From Hevea brasiliensis (lineage: Eukaryota > Streptophyta > Magnoliopsida > Malpighiales > Euphorbiaceae), in assembly GCF_030052815.1 (NCBI RefSeq), contig NC_079501.1, positions 41,411,593-41,475,592 on the forward strand: a stretch of 64,000 bases of DNA, in the 5' to 3' direction. Shown here piece by piece: positions 1-12,169 of the stretch. The notes beneath the pieces are model-generated. The model did no database searches. It was not told where the DNA came from and saw only the letters and a program-made list of their open reading frames with translations. A program made the position numbers and the translations under genes. How positions within the stretch are numbered: the first letter of the stretch is position 1; each line of letters begins with the position of its first letter.

Positions 1-468
1 AATAGCTGCCTGGATATCTCATACCTAGCATTCCTACTATGTTCACCATACAACTCTTGTAGGTGAAGGAGGATAAGTCTCTTAAGTCTATGATATATCC
101 CTTGTATATATAAAAAAATTAATTATTACATTTCCATAAAAAAATAAACCAATCACATAAGTCTCTTAAGTCTATGATCACCCATTATACATAAGCACAT
201 ATTCAACACTTGAATAAAAGTTTTATTTTAAATATCTTATATTCAAAATTAAATTAATTCTTTTGAAATTCCATCCCAAAAACATGTTATTTTGGTAGGG
301 AATGTGGTTAAACACATTAACTATTAGGAAGAAATTAAAGAAAATTAAAATTTTGAAAAATGGCCTTTTTAAGCATAATACTTCAAAATCAATTTTTCTC
401 AATTCCCAACCAACATACAACATGAAATTAAGTTCCTAATAGCAAAATAGGGTGGCTCTAATACTAAT
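1..468 (-). mobile_element. 5' leader of a minus-strand Ty1/copia element (body beyond left edge)
   Basis: AT-rich sequence lying, on the minus strand, just downstream of a primer-binding-like site at 454-466 and of the LTR at 469-2659. By position it is the untranslated leader, and perhaps the first bases of gag, of a copia element that continues past the left edge. I see no convincing gag coding in any frame; the only open frame (223-423, minus) is short and matches nothing I recognise. Confidence 0.5.
454..466 (-). other. Degenerate primer-binding site, initiator-Met type
   Basis: On the minus strand this reads TAGTATTAGAGCC, two changes from the TGGTATCAGAGC(C) core that many plant LTR elements use to pair with tRNA-iMet. 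It lies directly after the inferred LTR end, which supports element orientation and boundary. Confidence 0.5.
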
Positions 469-2659
469 TAAAAGAAAAATACCAACAAGGGTATAAAAAT
501 AGCAATTTTAAATTTTGAAATCCTAAGTGTTTCATGCAACTCATACAAGTTGGTTTTGTGACTAATAAAATACATACTAGTTTATTACAACTCTTGTAAT
601 CATAATCAAGAAACTAAAACCATAAGCATAATTAAGGTTTTAGAGATTTTATCTAAATAAGCACAGAATCAAATCCAACACCAAATCTAAGAAGCATAGA
701 CCTCTAATTATCGATCCTCTAGTTCATCCATATGAACAACTTGATCAAAGCTCCAACTTTGTACCAAAATCCCTTTTATGTTTCCTCTCTTGGTTTGGGC
801 AATAACTTGCACAAGAAGAGGATTTAGGTTTTTTTGGTTTTAACCTTATAAAAGAGTAGAGAAACAATTTCTCTAGCTTTAATTCAACAGTAACAACTTA
901 TAATTTCTCTTGAATTAAATACAAAAAAGGAGAAGAAAGCATTTGGCTTGAGAGAAAATGAAGGAAGAAGAAAGTGAAATCTCCAAAGTTGTATTCCAAA
1001 AGGAAGACTTGGCCTTTTTATACTTTAAGAATTCCCATATCTTTAAAGTATAAAGTAATCCCTAACATTTACGGATTTGAGTAAAAATAAGATGGCTTAT
1101 ACAACTTTTAGGAATCCCATTTCCCTAAAGTGGTCTTCTAATCTCTAATGTTTAGAGATTTCAATTCCCTAAAGTCAATTAGTGGAAGACCACTAATCAT
1201 TACTAACTTCACAAGTGTTAACATCTAATTCAATAATTAGATATGTTTTCAAAATTTGATTATGCCACTTGTCAAATTTGTATTAATTAGGGATTTGAAT
1301 TATGCCATAGAACTTTATGGATTTCCATATCCCTAAAGTGTTATGGAATTCTATAACAAGCTATTTATCCAATTTTCTCTCATAACTTCTCAAGCCATAA
1401 TAGCCAAATAAATTCTACTAACTCATTAATTAATTAAACTCTTTTAATTAATTAATCAAGCTTATATTTAAACACTTTAAATATTAGCTTAAATTCTTCC
1501 ATTATTGAATTTAGTTTCAAGTCATGCTATGGACTTCACAATCTAATTGCAAATTAAATTAATTAATTTAATTAATCAATTAAACTATTTAATTAATTAA
1601 TCAAATTAATTATTCCTTGATCATTTTGTTCTTATATGTGACTTCCTAGTTTCATAACTAATTGGCAATATTAACTCTTTAATATTATTGGAACTTTTTC
1701 CATACCAAGAGTAAAATTTCCTTTTCACTCTTAGTTCTCATAAAACATGGTTAACACCTAGCATAGTGTACCATAACTTCCCAACTAGTGATGAATTAAT
1801 TCATCCCTTAAATTTTGAACCTTTGATCCTACATACTATGCACTAAAATCTCCCCATTGCATAATCTTGATTCTAGCTAGGATCTTGGTTATGTTAAATC
1901 CTAATTGCTTGGAATCATATGTCCTCATCTTAATTCTAATGCTTAATTAATAAGATATTTCAATGAAAAACTCTTTTTTGATTTAGTCTATCTGTCTTGG
2001 CCATAAACTTTATTTATCAAGAACAATTTAGATAGGCATAGGATTTTATCTCTATTTACTTAGGGCAATGGATCCCATCTTGACTAAGCATCTATCTCCA
2101 TATATAACTACTCGGAACCAACACACGCTCGTATACCCATACCTAGTACAATTATGTAAGCAATATCAAAAGCAAACTACCCATATACAACATAACTATG
2201 TTATCTTAGGTCAAGAGATTATGTGCACTATTATGATCTAGATGAATATATATTAACAAGAGTAAACTCCATGAACATGTCATTTTTATGTCACTGGTTC
2301 AGCCTACTTATCTTGTAAGTGCCCACTATGTTTGTTATATGGCATGAGACTCACCATTCCATCTTATTAGTATCTCATACTAATTAATGGAAACAAACAG
2401 AGGTGACAATCTATATGGATAAATCATATCCAATGAGATATCCTTAACTGTGAACCATAATTTGTAGCACTTGTGCTAGATTATTCTACCACTCATAGTC
2501 TTAACATCTTAAGAATGGGACTTCTAATAAGATACTAAAGGATATTTTCAATTAAATTTAAACCATTTAAATTAAAAAAAAAAAGATATTTACCATTAAT
2601 AAGGAATAAATACTTACCAAATACAGATTACAATTTATGCTCTAGGGCGTACTACCATA
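469..2659 (-). mobile_element. Diverged Ty1/copia LTR (about 2.2 kb), minus strand
   Basis: The right end (about 2636-2656) is the reverse complement of the start of the copia LTR family found elsewhere here (TGTTAGTAGTATGCCCTAGAGC), with changes. The interior keeps the same order of blocks: AT-rich palindromic TTAATTAA runs, a 'caagtcatgctatggact' block near 1518, and the 'agtgcccactatgtttgtt' block near 2320. The length (about 2.19 kb) fits the 2.10-kb LTRs at 5130-7232 and 20781-22885. It is clearly more diverged than those copies. The exact left boundary is inferred from the primer site at 454-466. Confidence 0.65.
1015..1022 (-). promoter_or_regulatory. LTR TATA box
   Basis: TATAAAAA on the minus strand, about 550 bases before the inferred LTR end. 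The related solo LTR has its TATA-like site (5693-5700) at the same distance from its end, so this is the likely U3/R promoter of the copia LTR. Confidence 0.5.
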
Positions 2660-3690
2660 AAAAAATTTTTTCTTGTAGCCAACTTGAGCCTATATTAATC
2701 CTATAATTTTTTTCTTTGTTACCCACTCTATTAACCAAACCTGTAGCTCAGACACTAGTTCTAACCCTATGAGAAGAGCTAAAATGAAAAAGTGAGAAAA
2801 AAAAACTATATATAAAAGAAGAGACAAAAAAAGGGGAAGTATGAAGTAAAAATAGAGAAAGTGGAAGGTGTGTGCAATAACAAAAGTCCTCCTAACTAGC
2901 AAAAGAATGAGTTTGGGGGTAGACACCAAAATGAGACAAAAACTTCAAATTCGATGATGAAATTTAATAAGTCCCCATTTGATCACTAAAGAAAGCATAT
3001 CAAGACACCAAAAATAAATTTTGTAAGAGCTTCTTCTTTCTATACTTACAAAAAAAAAGGACAAAATAAGCATAATATCTAATGTGATTTGATCTTTTGT
3101 AGAATATTTCTTCTCATACTTTGAACATCTTAAGCCCTTTTCATTGATAGCGACATTACTCAACCTTAAAACCCCATTACAACCCTTTAGAAAAACCCTT
3201 TGATCTTTTGATAGTGTATGCCACATTAGTGGAGATGGAGAATTTAGGTATGCCTATAAGGTTGAAAACATATTCTTTCATTCTTCTTACATTCATTTGT
3301 AATAAAAATACTTTGAGTTGGTGATTATTTCTTTGAATCTATCTAAATATGACAAATTCCTTGTGACTTATTAATAATTTTGTAATTGGAATGATTGGTT
3401 GAAACCTCATTAAAGAGATGGATTTTCTCAAATAACCATTACTTTCCTTGTGACTTATTAATAATTTTGTAATTGGAATGATTGGTTGAAACCTCATTAA
3501 AGAGATGGATTTTCTCAAATAACCATTACTCTCCTTGTGCCTTGAAAGAAAATAATTGAAATGTGAACATTGAAAGTCCAATTGGGAGAAAATAGATTTT
3601 TCTTGTGATTCTAAAAGAAAAGGAACCCTTATGAGTTTTGAATTCTAATTTGCTTGAGGATAAGTAAATGCCTGAGTTTGGGGGTATTTA
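2660..3690 (+). mobile_element. Degenerate 3' untranslated region of an Athila-like Ty3/gypsy element
   Basis: No coding sequence survives. Wording such as 'tagccaacttgagcctat' (2676) and 'ttgttacccact' (2716) resembles the 3' UTR of Athila-like elements. It ends in a polypurine-like tract, GAGTTTGGGGG (about 3674-3684), immediately before the inferred LTR. Assignment rests on recalled family resemblance and is tentative. Confidence 0.4.
3359..3532 (+). repeat. 87-bp tandem duplication (2 copies plus stub)
   Basis: The unit starting 'ccttgtgacttatt' at 3359 recurs at 3446, and a partial third start is at 3533. The two full units are nearly identical, so the duplication is younger than the surrounding decayed sequence. 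It makes a repeated segment in a short minus-strand open frame at 3339-3581 that I do not consider a gene. Confidence 0.85.
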
Positions 3691-4217
3691 ATGCACTTTT
3701 AATATATAGGTATTTAGGGGTAGTATTTGTTGTATTTCATTCATATTTAGTTAGTAAATTGCATGATTTTAAGTTAATTTCACTATTATTTAGTATTTAT
3801 GTTAATCTAGCTTAATTTCTTGATTTCTATTTTATATTAAGTGATTTGATGCAATCCTAAGGCCTAGAACAAGTATGGAAGAGTTTAAAAGTCAAAAAAT
3901 GAAATTTAAAAAGGTTAAAGGATTACACAAGCCGTGTAATGGTGAAGCATGACCCATGCAACATAGCTATGGGAGAAAACCAGTACACGGGCTATGTACC
4001 ATGCATCGTGTAACAACTCTCACCCCGTGTAATCTTTTGTTCCTTAAAATGCATGGTTAAGGAGTCTAGAGAATTACATAGCTCCACATAGTGCAATGCT
4101 ACAAGGGCCATGTAATATATGCTAGCAAAGAATCCTAATTCGACTTTTTTTCCTTTCTACTTGACCCAAAAGGACTACTGAGGCTACTAAGACTCAAAAT
4201 TGAGTATTCTTACACCA

Positions 4218-4227
4218 TATATAAATA
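4218..4227 (+). promoter_or_regulatory. LTR TATA box (Athila-like LTR)
   Basis: TATATAAATA followed by a purine-rich stretch, about 530 bases into the inferred LTR, at a sensible place for the U3/R border. Confidence 0.45.
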
Positions 4228-5129
4228 TAAGAAGTTAGAAACAAAGCAAGGATCGATTTTTTGACATGAGAGCATAGCAATTCTACCTTGAAAGAGATCG
4301 TTGATAAGATTTCTAAAAGAGATTCTCAACTAAAGTTTCAAAAATTCAAGGCTGCAAAATTCTCATTCTAGGTTTCTTCACTTTGTTTCTTCTTATATGT
4401 TTTTCGTATTTTCTTATTTTAAGTTTGATTGTAGAACTCATCATGAGTGAGTAGTTTTCTTTATTCTAGAATTAGGAATGTAGCACTTTCAATTTAGTTT
4501 TGAATTTTATTTAATTCTATTTCCATAAATTTGGGATTCCATTCTTTGATTCAATTTCTTGTGTTTTTAATGCGTGCTATGTGTTGAGCTCCACTTAGTA
4601 TTGATTCTAAATATTAATTAAATAAGATTTTGAATTAGTAATTAAACTCCACTTAGTATTGAAATGTGAAGATTAATATTGGATAAACAAGATTTTGAAC
4701 TTAGGGTTTTTGCTCTAGTGATAGGCTAAGATTCTATGTGGAATTTATAATTAATCAAATATCTTAAAGGGTTTTAATTAATTTAATCATCGTAAAAGTA
4801 GGGTTTAAGTTGATTAAGATACAACTTGAGTGCCTTAAGAGAGGATTTAAAGTAACCTAGGATTAATTTCCTTCAAAGTATAATTCCTAAATTATTGAAT
4901 AGGTTAGATAGATTTCTGATCGATTGAAGTGTAAACCCCTAATTTTGGAATGCCTTTATTACTTGATATCTTTAATTTAGTTAATATGCTCTTATTTACC
5001 TTCTAGCTACCATTAGTTTAGTTTGTAATTCTTCCTCTGAATTCAGTAGTCTAGATGATTATGATTGCTGTGTAGTTTGGTACTCAAACTAGATTTCTCA
5101 TGGGAATGATACTCTATTTAGTATTTCAT

Positions 5130-7232
5130 TGAAGGAACGGAAGCGTGAAAAACACAAGTTTATACCATTGAATTCAAAAATTTTCACCTAGGGTCACATG
5201 CATCATGCAAGATTTATTTTTATCTATTTGATTTTAATGATAAATAACATATTAAAACTCTTTTAATATGTTTTTGGATCTGTATTTGCCATTTAATATT
5301 TTAAAATTAATCAGATTAATTTTAGAACCCTAGATTAAATCAAGAACGATTACACTAACCTCTTGATGCACTGCAGCGTGTCTGTGCCTTTGAGATTTGT
5401 CTTCAGGACACCAGATGTTGTCCCTCTAGTTTTTCCACACCAAGAACACCTATTGCCGCCCTTGAACAACTTCTAAAGCTTTTTCTATTAATTAGAAATT
5501 CAAGTTCTGCCTTTTAAGAGATTAGAGATATAAACAGGACACTAGAAACAATTTCTAGTGTTCTTAATTGAAGAGATTGATGACTAATCTCTTTGAATTG
5601 ATGGGAGATGAAGAAGAATAGATGGAGAACCTCAAAATAGAGTGACAAAGGAGAGGAGTGGCTGCTGGTTGTTTTTCTTTTTCATAACAACACTTATATA
5701 GCTAGGTTAACACATTAAATGCTTGCCACATGTCACCATTTGATTAGCTCTAAGTTTAAGTGACCCAATCACATTGTGCCAAGTGTCAAACCTATATTTA
5801 ATCTTGATTTTAATCATCTTACATGATTAAAAAACATTTGGCAAGCTTATGTGTAATCCCATATGTCACCATCTCATGGTGCCACGTGTCACACTGTGAA
5901 ATGACCAAAATGCCCCTGTGTCATAATTTTGAGTTCTTAACCCAAAATAATTATTTTTCTTCTTCTAATTTATATCAAATATAAATTAATTAATTAATCT
6001 CTATAAATTAATTTCTCATTAATTAAATTCATATTTAAACACTTTAAATATAAATTTAACTTATACTATACATCCAATAATCTAGATTTGGTTTCAAGTC
6101 ATGCTAAGGACTTTGCAATTTAATTACAAACCAAACCTATTTAATTAATCAATTAAACTCTTTAATTAATTAATTAAATCATATTTAAATAGGTGATGAC
6201 TTGTGTATGTGTGTGACTTACTAGGCTCATCACTAATTGGCAATGAGACATGATATTAACTCTTAATATCATCAGAACTCTTTCTTACCATAACTGATTT
6301 CTCTAAATCATTTTATGAACCTCATAGACCATGGTTAACACCTAGCATAGCATGCCATGGCCACCCAATTAGTAATAAGGTTTACCTTAAATGAACCCAT
6401 AATCGTATGTTACCATGCACTAGAATCTCTCTGTTATAAAATCCCAACTCAAGCTGGAGTCATGGTTTATGTCAAACTCCATTTGCTATGACTATTATGT
6501 TCTCTTTTAATTCCAGTTCTTGATTAAAAAGATTTTCTCATCAGAAACTCTTTTCTGAATAAATCTATCTGTCCTGGCCAGGAACTTGAAACATCAAGAA
6601 CAATTAAATGAACATAGGATTTTATCTCTATTTACTTAGAGGAACAAATCCATCTTGATCAACACCTACCTCCATATATAACTAGTAGGAGCCAATAGAT
6701 GCCCATATACCCATACACAGTACAAGTATGAAAGCAGTATCAAACTCAAACTACCTATATATAAGATAACTGTGCTATCTCAGGTCTAAATATTATATGC
6801 ACTGATATGATATATGACAAAACATTGACAAGAGTAAACTCCATGTGCTTGTCATAAGTGTCACTTGTTCGGCCTACTTATCATTTATAAGTGCCTATCA
6901 TATTTGTCATATGGCATGAGACTCACCATTCCATCTTATTTATATCTCATATAAATAACTTGGTAACAAACATGAATACAATCTTTCTGGATAAGTCATG
7001 TCCTTATTATGAAGTATCCTCAATTGTGAACCTATTTATGATACTTTGTGCTAGAAATATTGTCACTCATATTCTTAACAACTTAAGAATAATATTTCTA
7101 ACAAAATATCAATGGACCTTTTCTGTTACACATAAATATATTATGTAAACAGAAAAGTGGAAATGCCTTTTATTAATAAAAATATGTACAAAATACATAC
7201 TAAATGATATGCTCCAGGGCATACTACTAACA
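5130..7232 (-). mobile_element. Solo Ty1/copia LTR, minus strand, TSD TTCAT
   Basis: A 2103-bp LTR that begins TGAAGGAACGG on the plus strand and ends TACTAACA, i.e. TG...CA termini on the minus strand. It is flanked by a perfect 5-bp target duplication TTCAT (5125-5129 and 7233-7237). No internal region is present, so it is a solo LTR left by LTR-LTR recombination. Full-length relatives lie at 20781-22885 (solo) and 11582-26990 (split), both on the plus strand. A TATA-like TATATAAG (minus) is at 5693-5700. Confidence 0.93.
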
Positions 7233-7277
7233 TTCATTACTTTTTAATGATCTGTGCACTTACAGAATTTTGCACAA

Positions 7278-7845
7278 TAGCAAGGTGTAAGAAATGTATC
7301 TTTTGTCTTAATTTATTGGTAGAGACAGATAAATTAGGTACTAAGCCATGTGGTGTACCAATGACTCCTAATTTTAAACTTACAAAATAAGATGTGAGTT
7401 GTTTAAAAATCTCGAGAAGTATATGAGACAAGTCGATAAATTGAATTACATTACAGTGACTTATCTTGACATTACATACTCTGCTAGTGTAGCAAGTCAA
7501 TTTATGTCTTCTCTAATAGTTAATCATTAAGCAACCTTAGAATAAATTTTTTTTTATTACTTAAAAAGAGCTCCAAGATAGGCTTTATTGTATTCAAGTC
7601 ATGGACACTCTAATATTGAATGTTTTTCAGATATAGATTGGATAGAATCCAAAGATGATAAAAGAGCTAATGCTAGATATTGTATTTTTATTGGAGGAAA
7701 TCTAGTGTCTTGGAAGAGTATAAGAAGAAAAATGTGGCCTTTTGGTATAGTGCAGAATTAAAGTATTGAGCCATGGCACAATTTGTTCATGAGATAATGT
7801 GGGTTTATCAATTTTTGAATGAGGTTGGTCTTAAGTCTTTATTTG
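7278..7845 (+). pseudogene. Ty1/copia reverse transcriptase end and RNase H, broken
   Basis: Translating piecewise in shifting frames gives the C-terminal RT region (LVETDKLGTKPC, then a PM..NFKLTK segment) and the RNase H landmarks SDIDWIESKDDKRANARYC and GGNLVSWKS. In a working element the latter would be SDADWAG...RRSTSGYC and GGNLVSWKSKKQ. Several stops and shifts are present, and active-site context after 'AESEYRA' is lost. The piece starts right after the Athila-like LTR end and stops where Tekay RT sequence begins (about 7846). It is a different copia family from the fragment at 10990-11567. Confidence 0.75.
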
Positions 7846-7984
7846 TGAGCCATGGCCACTATGAGTTTCTGGTTATGCCATTCGGGTTAACCAATGCTCC
7901 AGCTACTTTTGTGGACCTGATGAACACTATTTTTAGGCCATAGCTCGATCACTTTGTGGTTGTGTTTATTGATGACCTATTGGT
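7846..7984 (+). pseudogene. Tekay chromovirus reverse transcriptase fragment
   Basis: About 46 codons of the RT palm: [19 protein letters not shown], then LMNTIF and a VVFIDDLLV catalytic strand (FIDD form of the YxDD box). One in-frame stop replaces the codon after RP. It abuts, one base later, the start of a Tekay LTR at 7985, so the remainder of pol has been deleted. The left join to copia RNase H is also abrupt. Confidence 0.85.
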
Positions 7985-10900
7985 TGTAACATCCTTATTT
8001 GCATAGTCTGGTAAATTATACTATTCTAGCGGTGACGGTCCGGACAATTAAAAGAATTAGAACCACACTTAAGACAACTAGATAAGCCCTGAACACAATA
8101 ATTAGTAATTATCAATTAGTTAAGTATAAGAAAGAAAAACATAACATAAGAAGTTAAATGAGCCGAGAGTCACAGCGATGGGTGATCTTCTCGGGAAGGA
8201 CTGCGAACTCGATTTAAACTTAAATTTCGAATTGTAAAATGTGACATCGCGGTCCTTAGGACCATTACGAACACAGTGGAAAAGAGAAAATCACAAAAAG
8301 GAATTGTTAAGCTAGTCAAATAATTAGGTTAGGGAGCCGCAAGGAATATTGAATTATTTGCAAACCGGGTTGAACCGGCAAGGGGCAATTTGGTCAATTG
8401 GCCCCGAGAGCTGACTCCTGACCTAACTGTCAAATAAAATCAAAGAAAAGAAAATTTCAGAGTCAGGAATTAAACTAAATAACTAATAGAAAAATAAATA
8501 GAAAAAAAAGGGAAAATGAAAAAGTGAAGGGAGATGACATCATGCATGACATCATGCATAATGCCATAAATATAATAATTAATATATTTTAATTAATTAG
8601 ATATTTTGGTCTTCCATAAGATAAAAATACAAGAAAAGAACGAAAAAAAAAAAAAAACCAAAAAGTCCTTCCTTCCCTAAGTTGCCGCCCCACCTTTCAC
8701 TAAGTTACTATGGAAGAAACTCCATTGAAGCTTGAGTTCAAGCTTCAAAATCCCTACTAAACCTTACCTTGACCCCAAATTAATCAATTAGAACTTGATA
8801 ACATCACTTGAGAAGAGGATTGAGCAAGAAAGAAAGAAGGAAAGAGGAGTGGAATTGAAGATTGAAATTCAAAGTTTAAGGTTAGTGAATTTAAATTGAA
8901 AATTTATGTTTAATATTTGTGTTCTTGGTGTAGGTAACTTAGATCTTAACTTAAAATTAAAAGAAAACAATTGTTGGGGGAGTAATATGGAATTTCGTCC
9001 ATCTAGGGTTAGGGTTTGCTATGGATGATTTTGATGCAAATTATGAATTAGTTAAGTGTGATTGAGTGTGTGACAACTAAATATGCATTTAGAATTCAAC
9101 AAATGTAACATATTGGTGAATTAGGGTTTGGACTTAGGATTTAGAGACAAAAATGTGAGAAATTGGTAAATGATGTCTTTGACCTAGTTTAAAGTGAGAA
9201 ATGGTCATTTGTGACCAAATGAAATGTGTTAGAAGTGTTTGAGCCAAAAGCAAATTTCAGATTCAATGTGGCCATGCTGCTGGCAGCAGGACCAAGTTCC
9301 CTTTGAGGGATCAAAAATGAAAATTTACAAGTCCAATTGGTATGAGACTAATTGGGAATGAGAATAGACACTAAATGACACAATTTTCATTTAGGAACCG
9401 TGCCCAAAAAGTGACCAAAACCTAGTGAACAAATTAACCAAATCTGGAAAATCTCAGTCTGCCCTGTACAAACTGACTAAATAAACAGTGTTTGTTCATT
9501 TGGCCATAACTTGAGCTAGGCAGGTCTAAATGACCTGAAATTTTACCAGTGGACAGTGGAGGTATATACCTAAAACTTTTATGAAGAACAAAAACCCAAA
9601 TTATGCCATTAACCAAGTCATTTGGCCACCCAAATTTGGTGACCTAAAACTACCAGAACCAAAATTTGTCCAAAAATCTGGGCAGAGTCCAATCCGGCAG
9701 CCATGGTTCAAATGGCTATAACTTGAGCTACAAAACTCCAATTGGAATGATTCAAAAAGGACAATAAACTTAAGACAATAGGAAACATGTTCTATGAAGG
9801 AAGTTTTGCCAAATTCTAAAAAAAAAATGACCAATGGAACAGTGCAACTTAAGACACCAAAACTGAAAATTTGCAAATTTGGCTAAAAGACTTAGAATTT
9901 GAGTAAACAATCAAAACTAACAAATTTAGCAACAAAAATGTGGTATGTGGGTGAAGTTGGAATTCTCATACCTATTAAGCCTTAGAAAGTCAATAAATTG
10001 ACTTGAATAGTAACTCCAAAATGAAAATTTTCAAGAATGTTAGTTTAAGCATATTTGGGCTAGAATTAAGTATTTATGAATTAATTATTAGATTTATTGT
10101 GAAATAAGATACTGAAACACTAGAAATTTTGTGTTTCAGCTAAAAAAGACCAGAAAGGTATAAGGGACTGAGTCAAGGCCTAGAGGCGACTCACGTCAGG
10201 TTTGTGCACAACAAACTTAAAATTCTTTGTTTCTACTTGCCAATTCTTGAAATAAATGTTGTGAATAATTTTGATTGTTATGGCTTTGAAAATATTATTT
10301 GAAAAATAATGTGTTGCCTACTTTGTAAATGAAAAGTTTAGAATGAAATATAATTTGTGAATTCCATAAAATATTTGAATAACTTGATTTAAATTGTTTT
10401 TTTTTTTAATTCACACTTGGCATGGCAATATTAATATGTTCCTCCTCCACTTGTGGGGTGAGTTTGATATTTGATCACTTTCCTCCCTCTCTGGCTTCCC
10501 AGTCTGAGAGGTGAGTTTGGATGAGTACTCATTAGCTAGCTAGCCACCTCCCTCATTGATTTTGATTAGTGGGGTGAGTTTGCCTTATCGTGATGTACAC
10601 ACAGCATGTTTGGAAATTTTGTGTCATGGCCTAAGTTGTGTTATTGTTTGGCAACACTATGTTTATTAAATTGTTTAATCAAGTTGTGCTATATTAAGCT
10701 TTGAAAATTATGATTTGTTATAAATGTAATTTGAGAAAAAAATTGTGAAATGCGATTATGAGATTTTTGAATGATGATTTGTTCATAAATGTTTTATAGT
10801 ATGTATTTTATGCTTTATTATGCACCACTGAGTATTTATATACTCAGTGATAGCTTTAACTTACTGTCGCAGATAGAGAAAAGGACATAGCAGCAGAACG

Positions 10901-10989
10901 AACTGCTACAGTTAGTGAGGAGTATAATTGAAGAATTTTTATAAGGGTATTTGTCTATACCCTGGTAGTTTAATTTGATGTAAATATGA
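7985..10989 (+). mobile_element. Tekay-type LTR, truncated at its 3' end
   Basis: Starts TGTAACATCC, like the LTR starts of Tekay-1 and Tekay-2 (TGTAACACC). Shares with them a 'ggtgacggtccggacaa' block near 8030, a 'gagccgagagtcacagcgatgggtgatc' block near 8160, the 'ccataacttgagct' modules (9504, 9716) and a late 'gcaccactgagtatt' block (10822). It lacks the final several hundred bases present in the other two LTRs and is joined at about 10989 to copia RNase H. Short open frames on the minus strand (9434-9876) are not genes. Confidence 0.85.
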
Positions 10990-11567
10990 TAGTATGCATA
11001 TGTATCTCTGTCAAGAATATCCTTAAGTACTTGAGAAGAACTAAGGATTTATTCTTGATCTATGGAGGTGGAGACTTGCAATTGGATGGTTATACTGATT
11101 CTGATTTCCAATCAGATATCGATGATAGAAAGTCTACCTCTGGATATGTGTTCATTTGTAATGGAGATGCAGTCAGTTGAAAGAGTTCCAAACAGAGCAC
11201 GACTGCTGATTCTACTACCGAGGTTGAGTATATTGCTGCATCAGATACTGCAAAGGAAGCTGTTTGGATAAAGAAGTTCGTGACAAAACTTACAGTAGTT
11301 CCTTCCATTGAGTCAGCAGTTCCACTACATTGTGACAATAATGGAGCAGTCATACAGGCTAAAGAACCAAGGTCTCACCAGAAATCCAAACATATAGAAA
11401 GGCGCTACCACATTATCAGAGAAATAATTGGACGAGGTGATGTAGCCATGCAGAAAATAGCATCAGTTGAAAATCCAGCTGATCCATTCACTAAGCCTAT
11501 GTCACAGACTCAGCTAGACTGGCATCTTGAGAAGATAGGTCTAAGATATTGTAATGAATGGCTCTAG
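10990..11567 (+). pseudogene. Ty1/copia RNase H domain and pol C-terminus
   Basis: Encodes the end of RT (KNILKYLRRTKDLFLIYGGG) followed by RNase H: GYTDSDFQSDIDDRKSTSGY, an SW..SSKQS segment, TEAEYIAASD, HCDNNGAVIQAKEPRSHQKS, and the C-terminal ADPFTKP box. A shift near 11180 and a nonsense change (TGA where W is expected before KSS) break it. The pol stop at 11565-11567 is followed by a polypurine tract and the 3' LTR. The sequence resembles Angela/Tork-type copia elements; lineage is a tentative reading. Confidence 0.9.
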
Positions 11568-11570
11568 TGC

Positions 11571-11581
11571 TAGTGGGAGAT
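11571..11581 (+). other. Polypurine tract of the copia element
   Basis: TAGTGGGAGAT directly before the 3' LTR, the priming site for plus-strand synthesis in the family. Confidence 0.7.
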
Positions 11582-12169
11582 TATTAGTAGTATGCCCTAG
11601 AGCATATCATTTAGTATGTATCTTGTACATGTTTTTATTAATAAAAGGCATTTCCACTTTTCCATTTACATAAGATATTTATGTGCAATAGAAAAGGTCC
11701 ATTGATATTTTGTTAGAAATTCTATTCTTAAGTTGTTAAGAATATGAGTGACAGTATTTCTAGTACAAAGTATCATAAATAGGTTCACAATCGAGGATAC
11801 TTCATAATAAGGACATGGCTTATCCAGAAAGATTGTATTTATGTTTGTTTCCAAGTTATTTATATGAGATATAAATAAGATGGAATGGTGAGTCTAATGC
11901 CATATGACAAACATGATAGGTACTTATAAATGATAAATAGGTCGAACCAGTGACACTTATGACAAGCACCTGGAGTTTACTCTTGTCAATGTTTTGTCAT
12001 AAATCATATCAGTGCATATAATCTTTAGACCTGAGATGGCACAGTTATCTTGTATATAGGTAGTTTGAGTTTGATACTGCTTTCATACATGTACTGTGTA
12101 TGGGTATATGGGCATGTGTTAGCTCCTACTAGTTATATATGGAGGTAGGTGTTGATCAACATGGAATCT

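Larger units (their letters stand above)
3691..7274 (+). mobile_element. Athila-like 3' LTR, split by a solo copia LTR
   Basis: About 1.45 kb of LTR sequence when the insert 5130-7237 is removed. It starts after the purine tract near 3684, contains a TATA box at 4218-4227 (TATATAAATA) and a U3 segment with recurring 'cgtgtaa/acacgg'-like words (3930-4030), and ends with the block 'ctcatgggaatgatactc' (5097) continuing across the insert to 'ctgtgcacttacag' (7251). That end block resembles Athila-type LTR termini. Boundaries are approximate, and both the 5' LTR and the coding body are missing. Confidence 0.45.

Noticed and set aside
9434..9876. Two overlapping minus-strand open frames
   Set aside because: They lie in a Tekay LTR, share no domain and are not kept open in the related LTRs.
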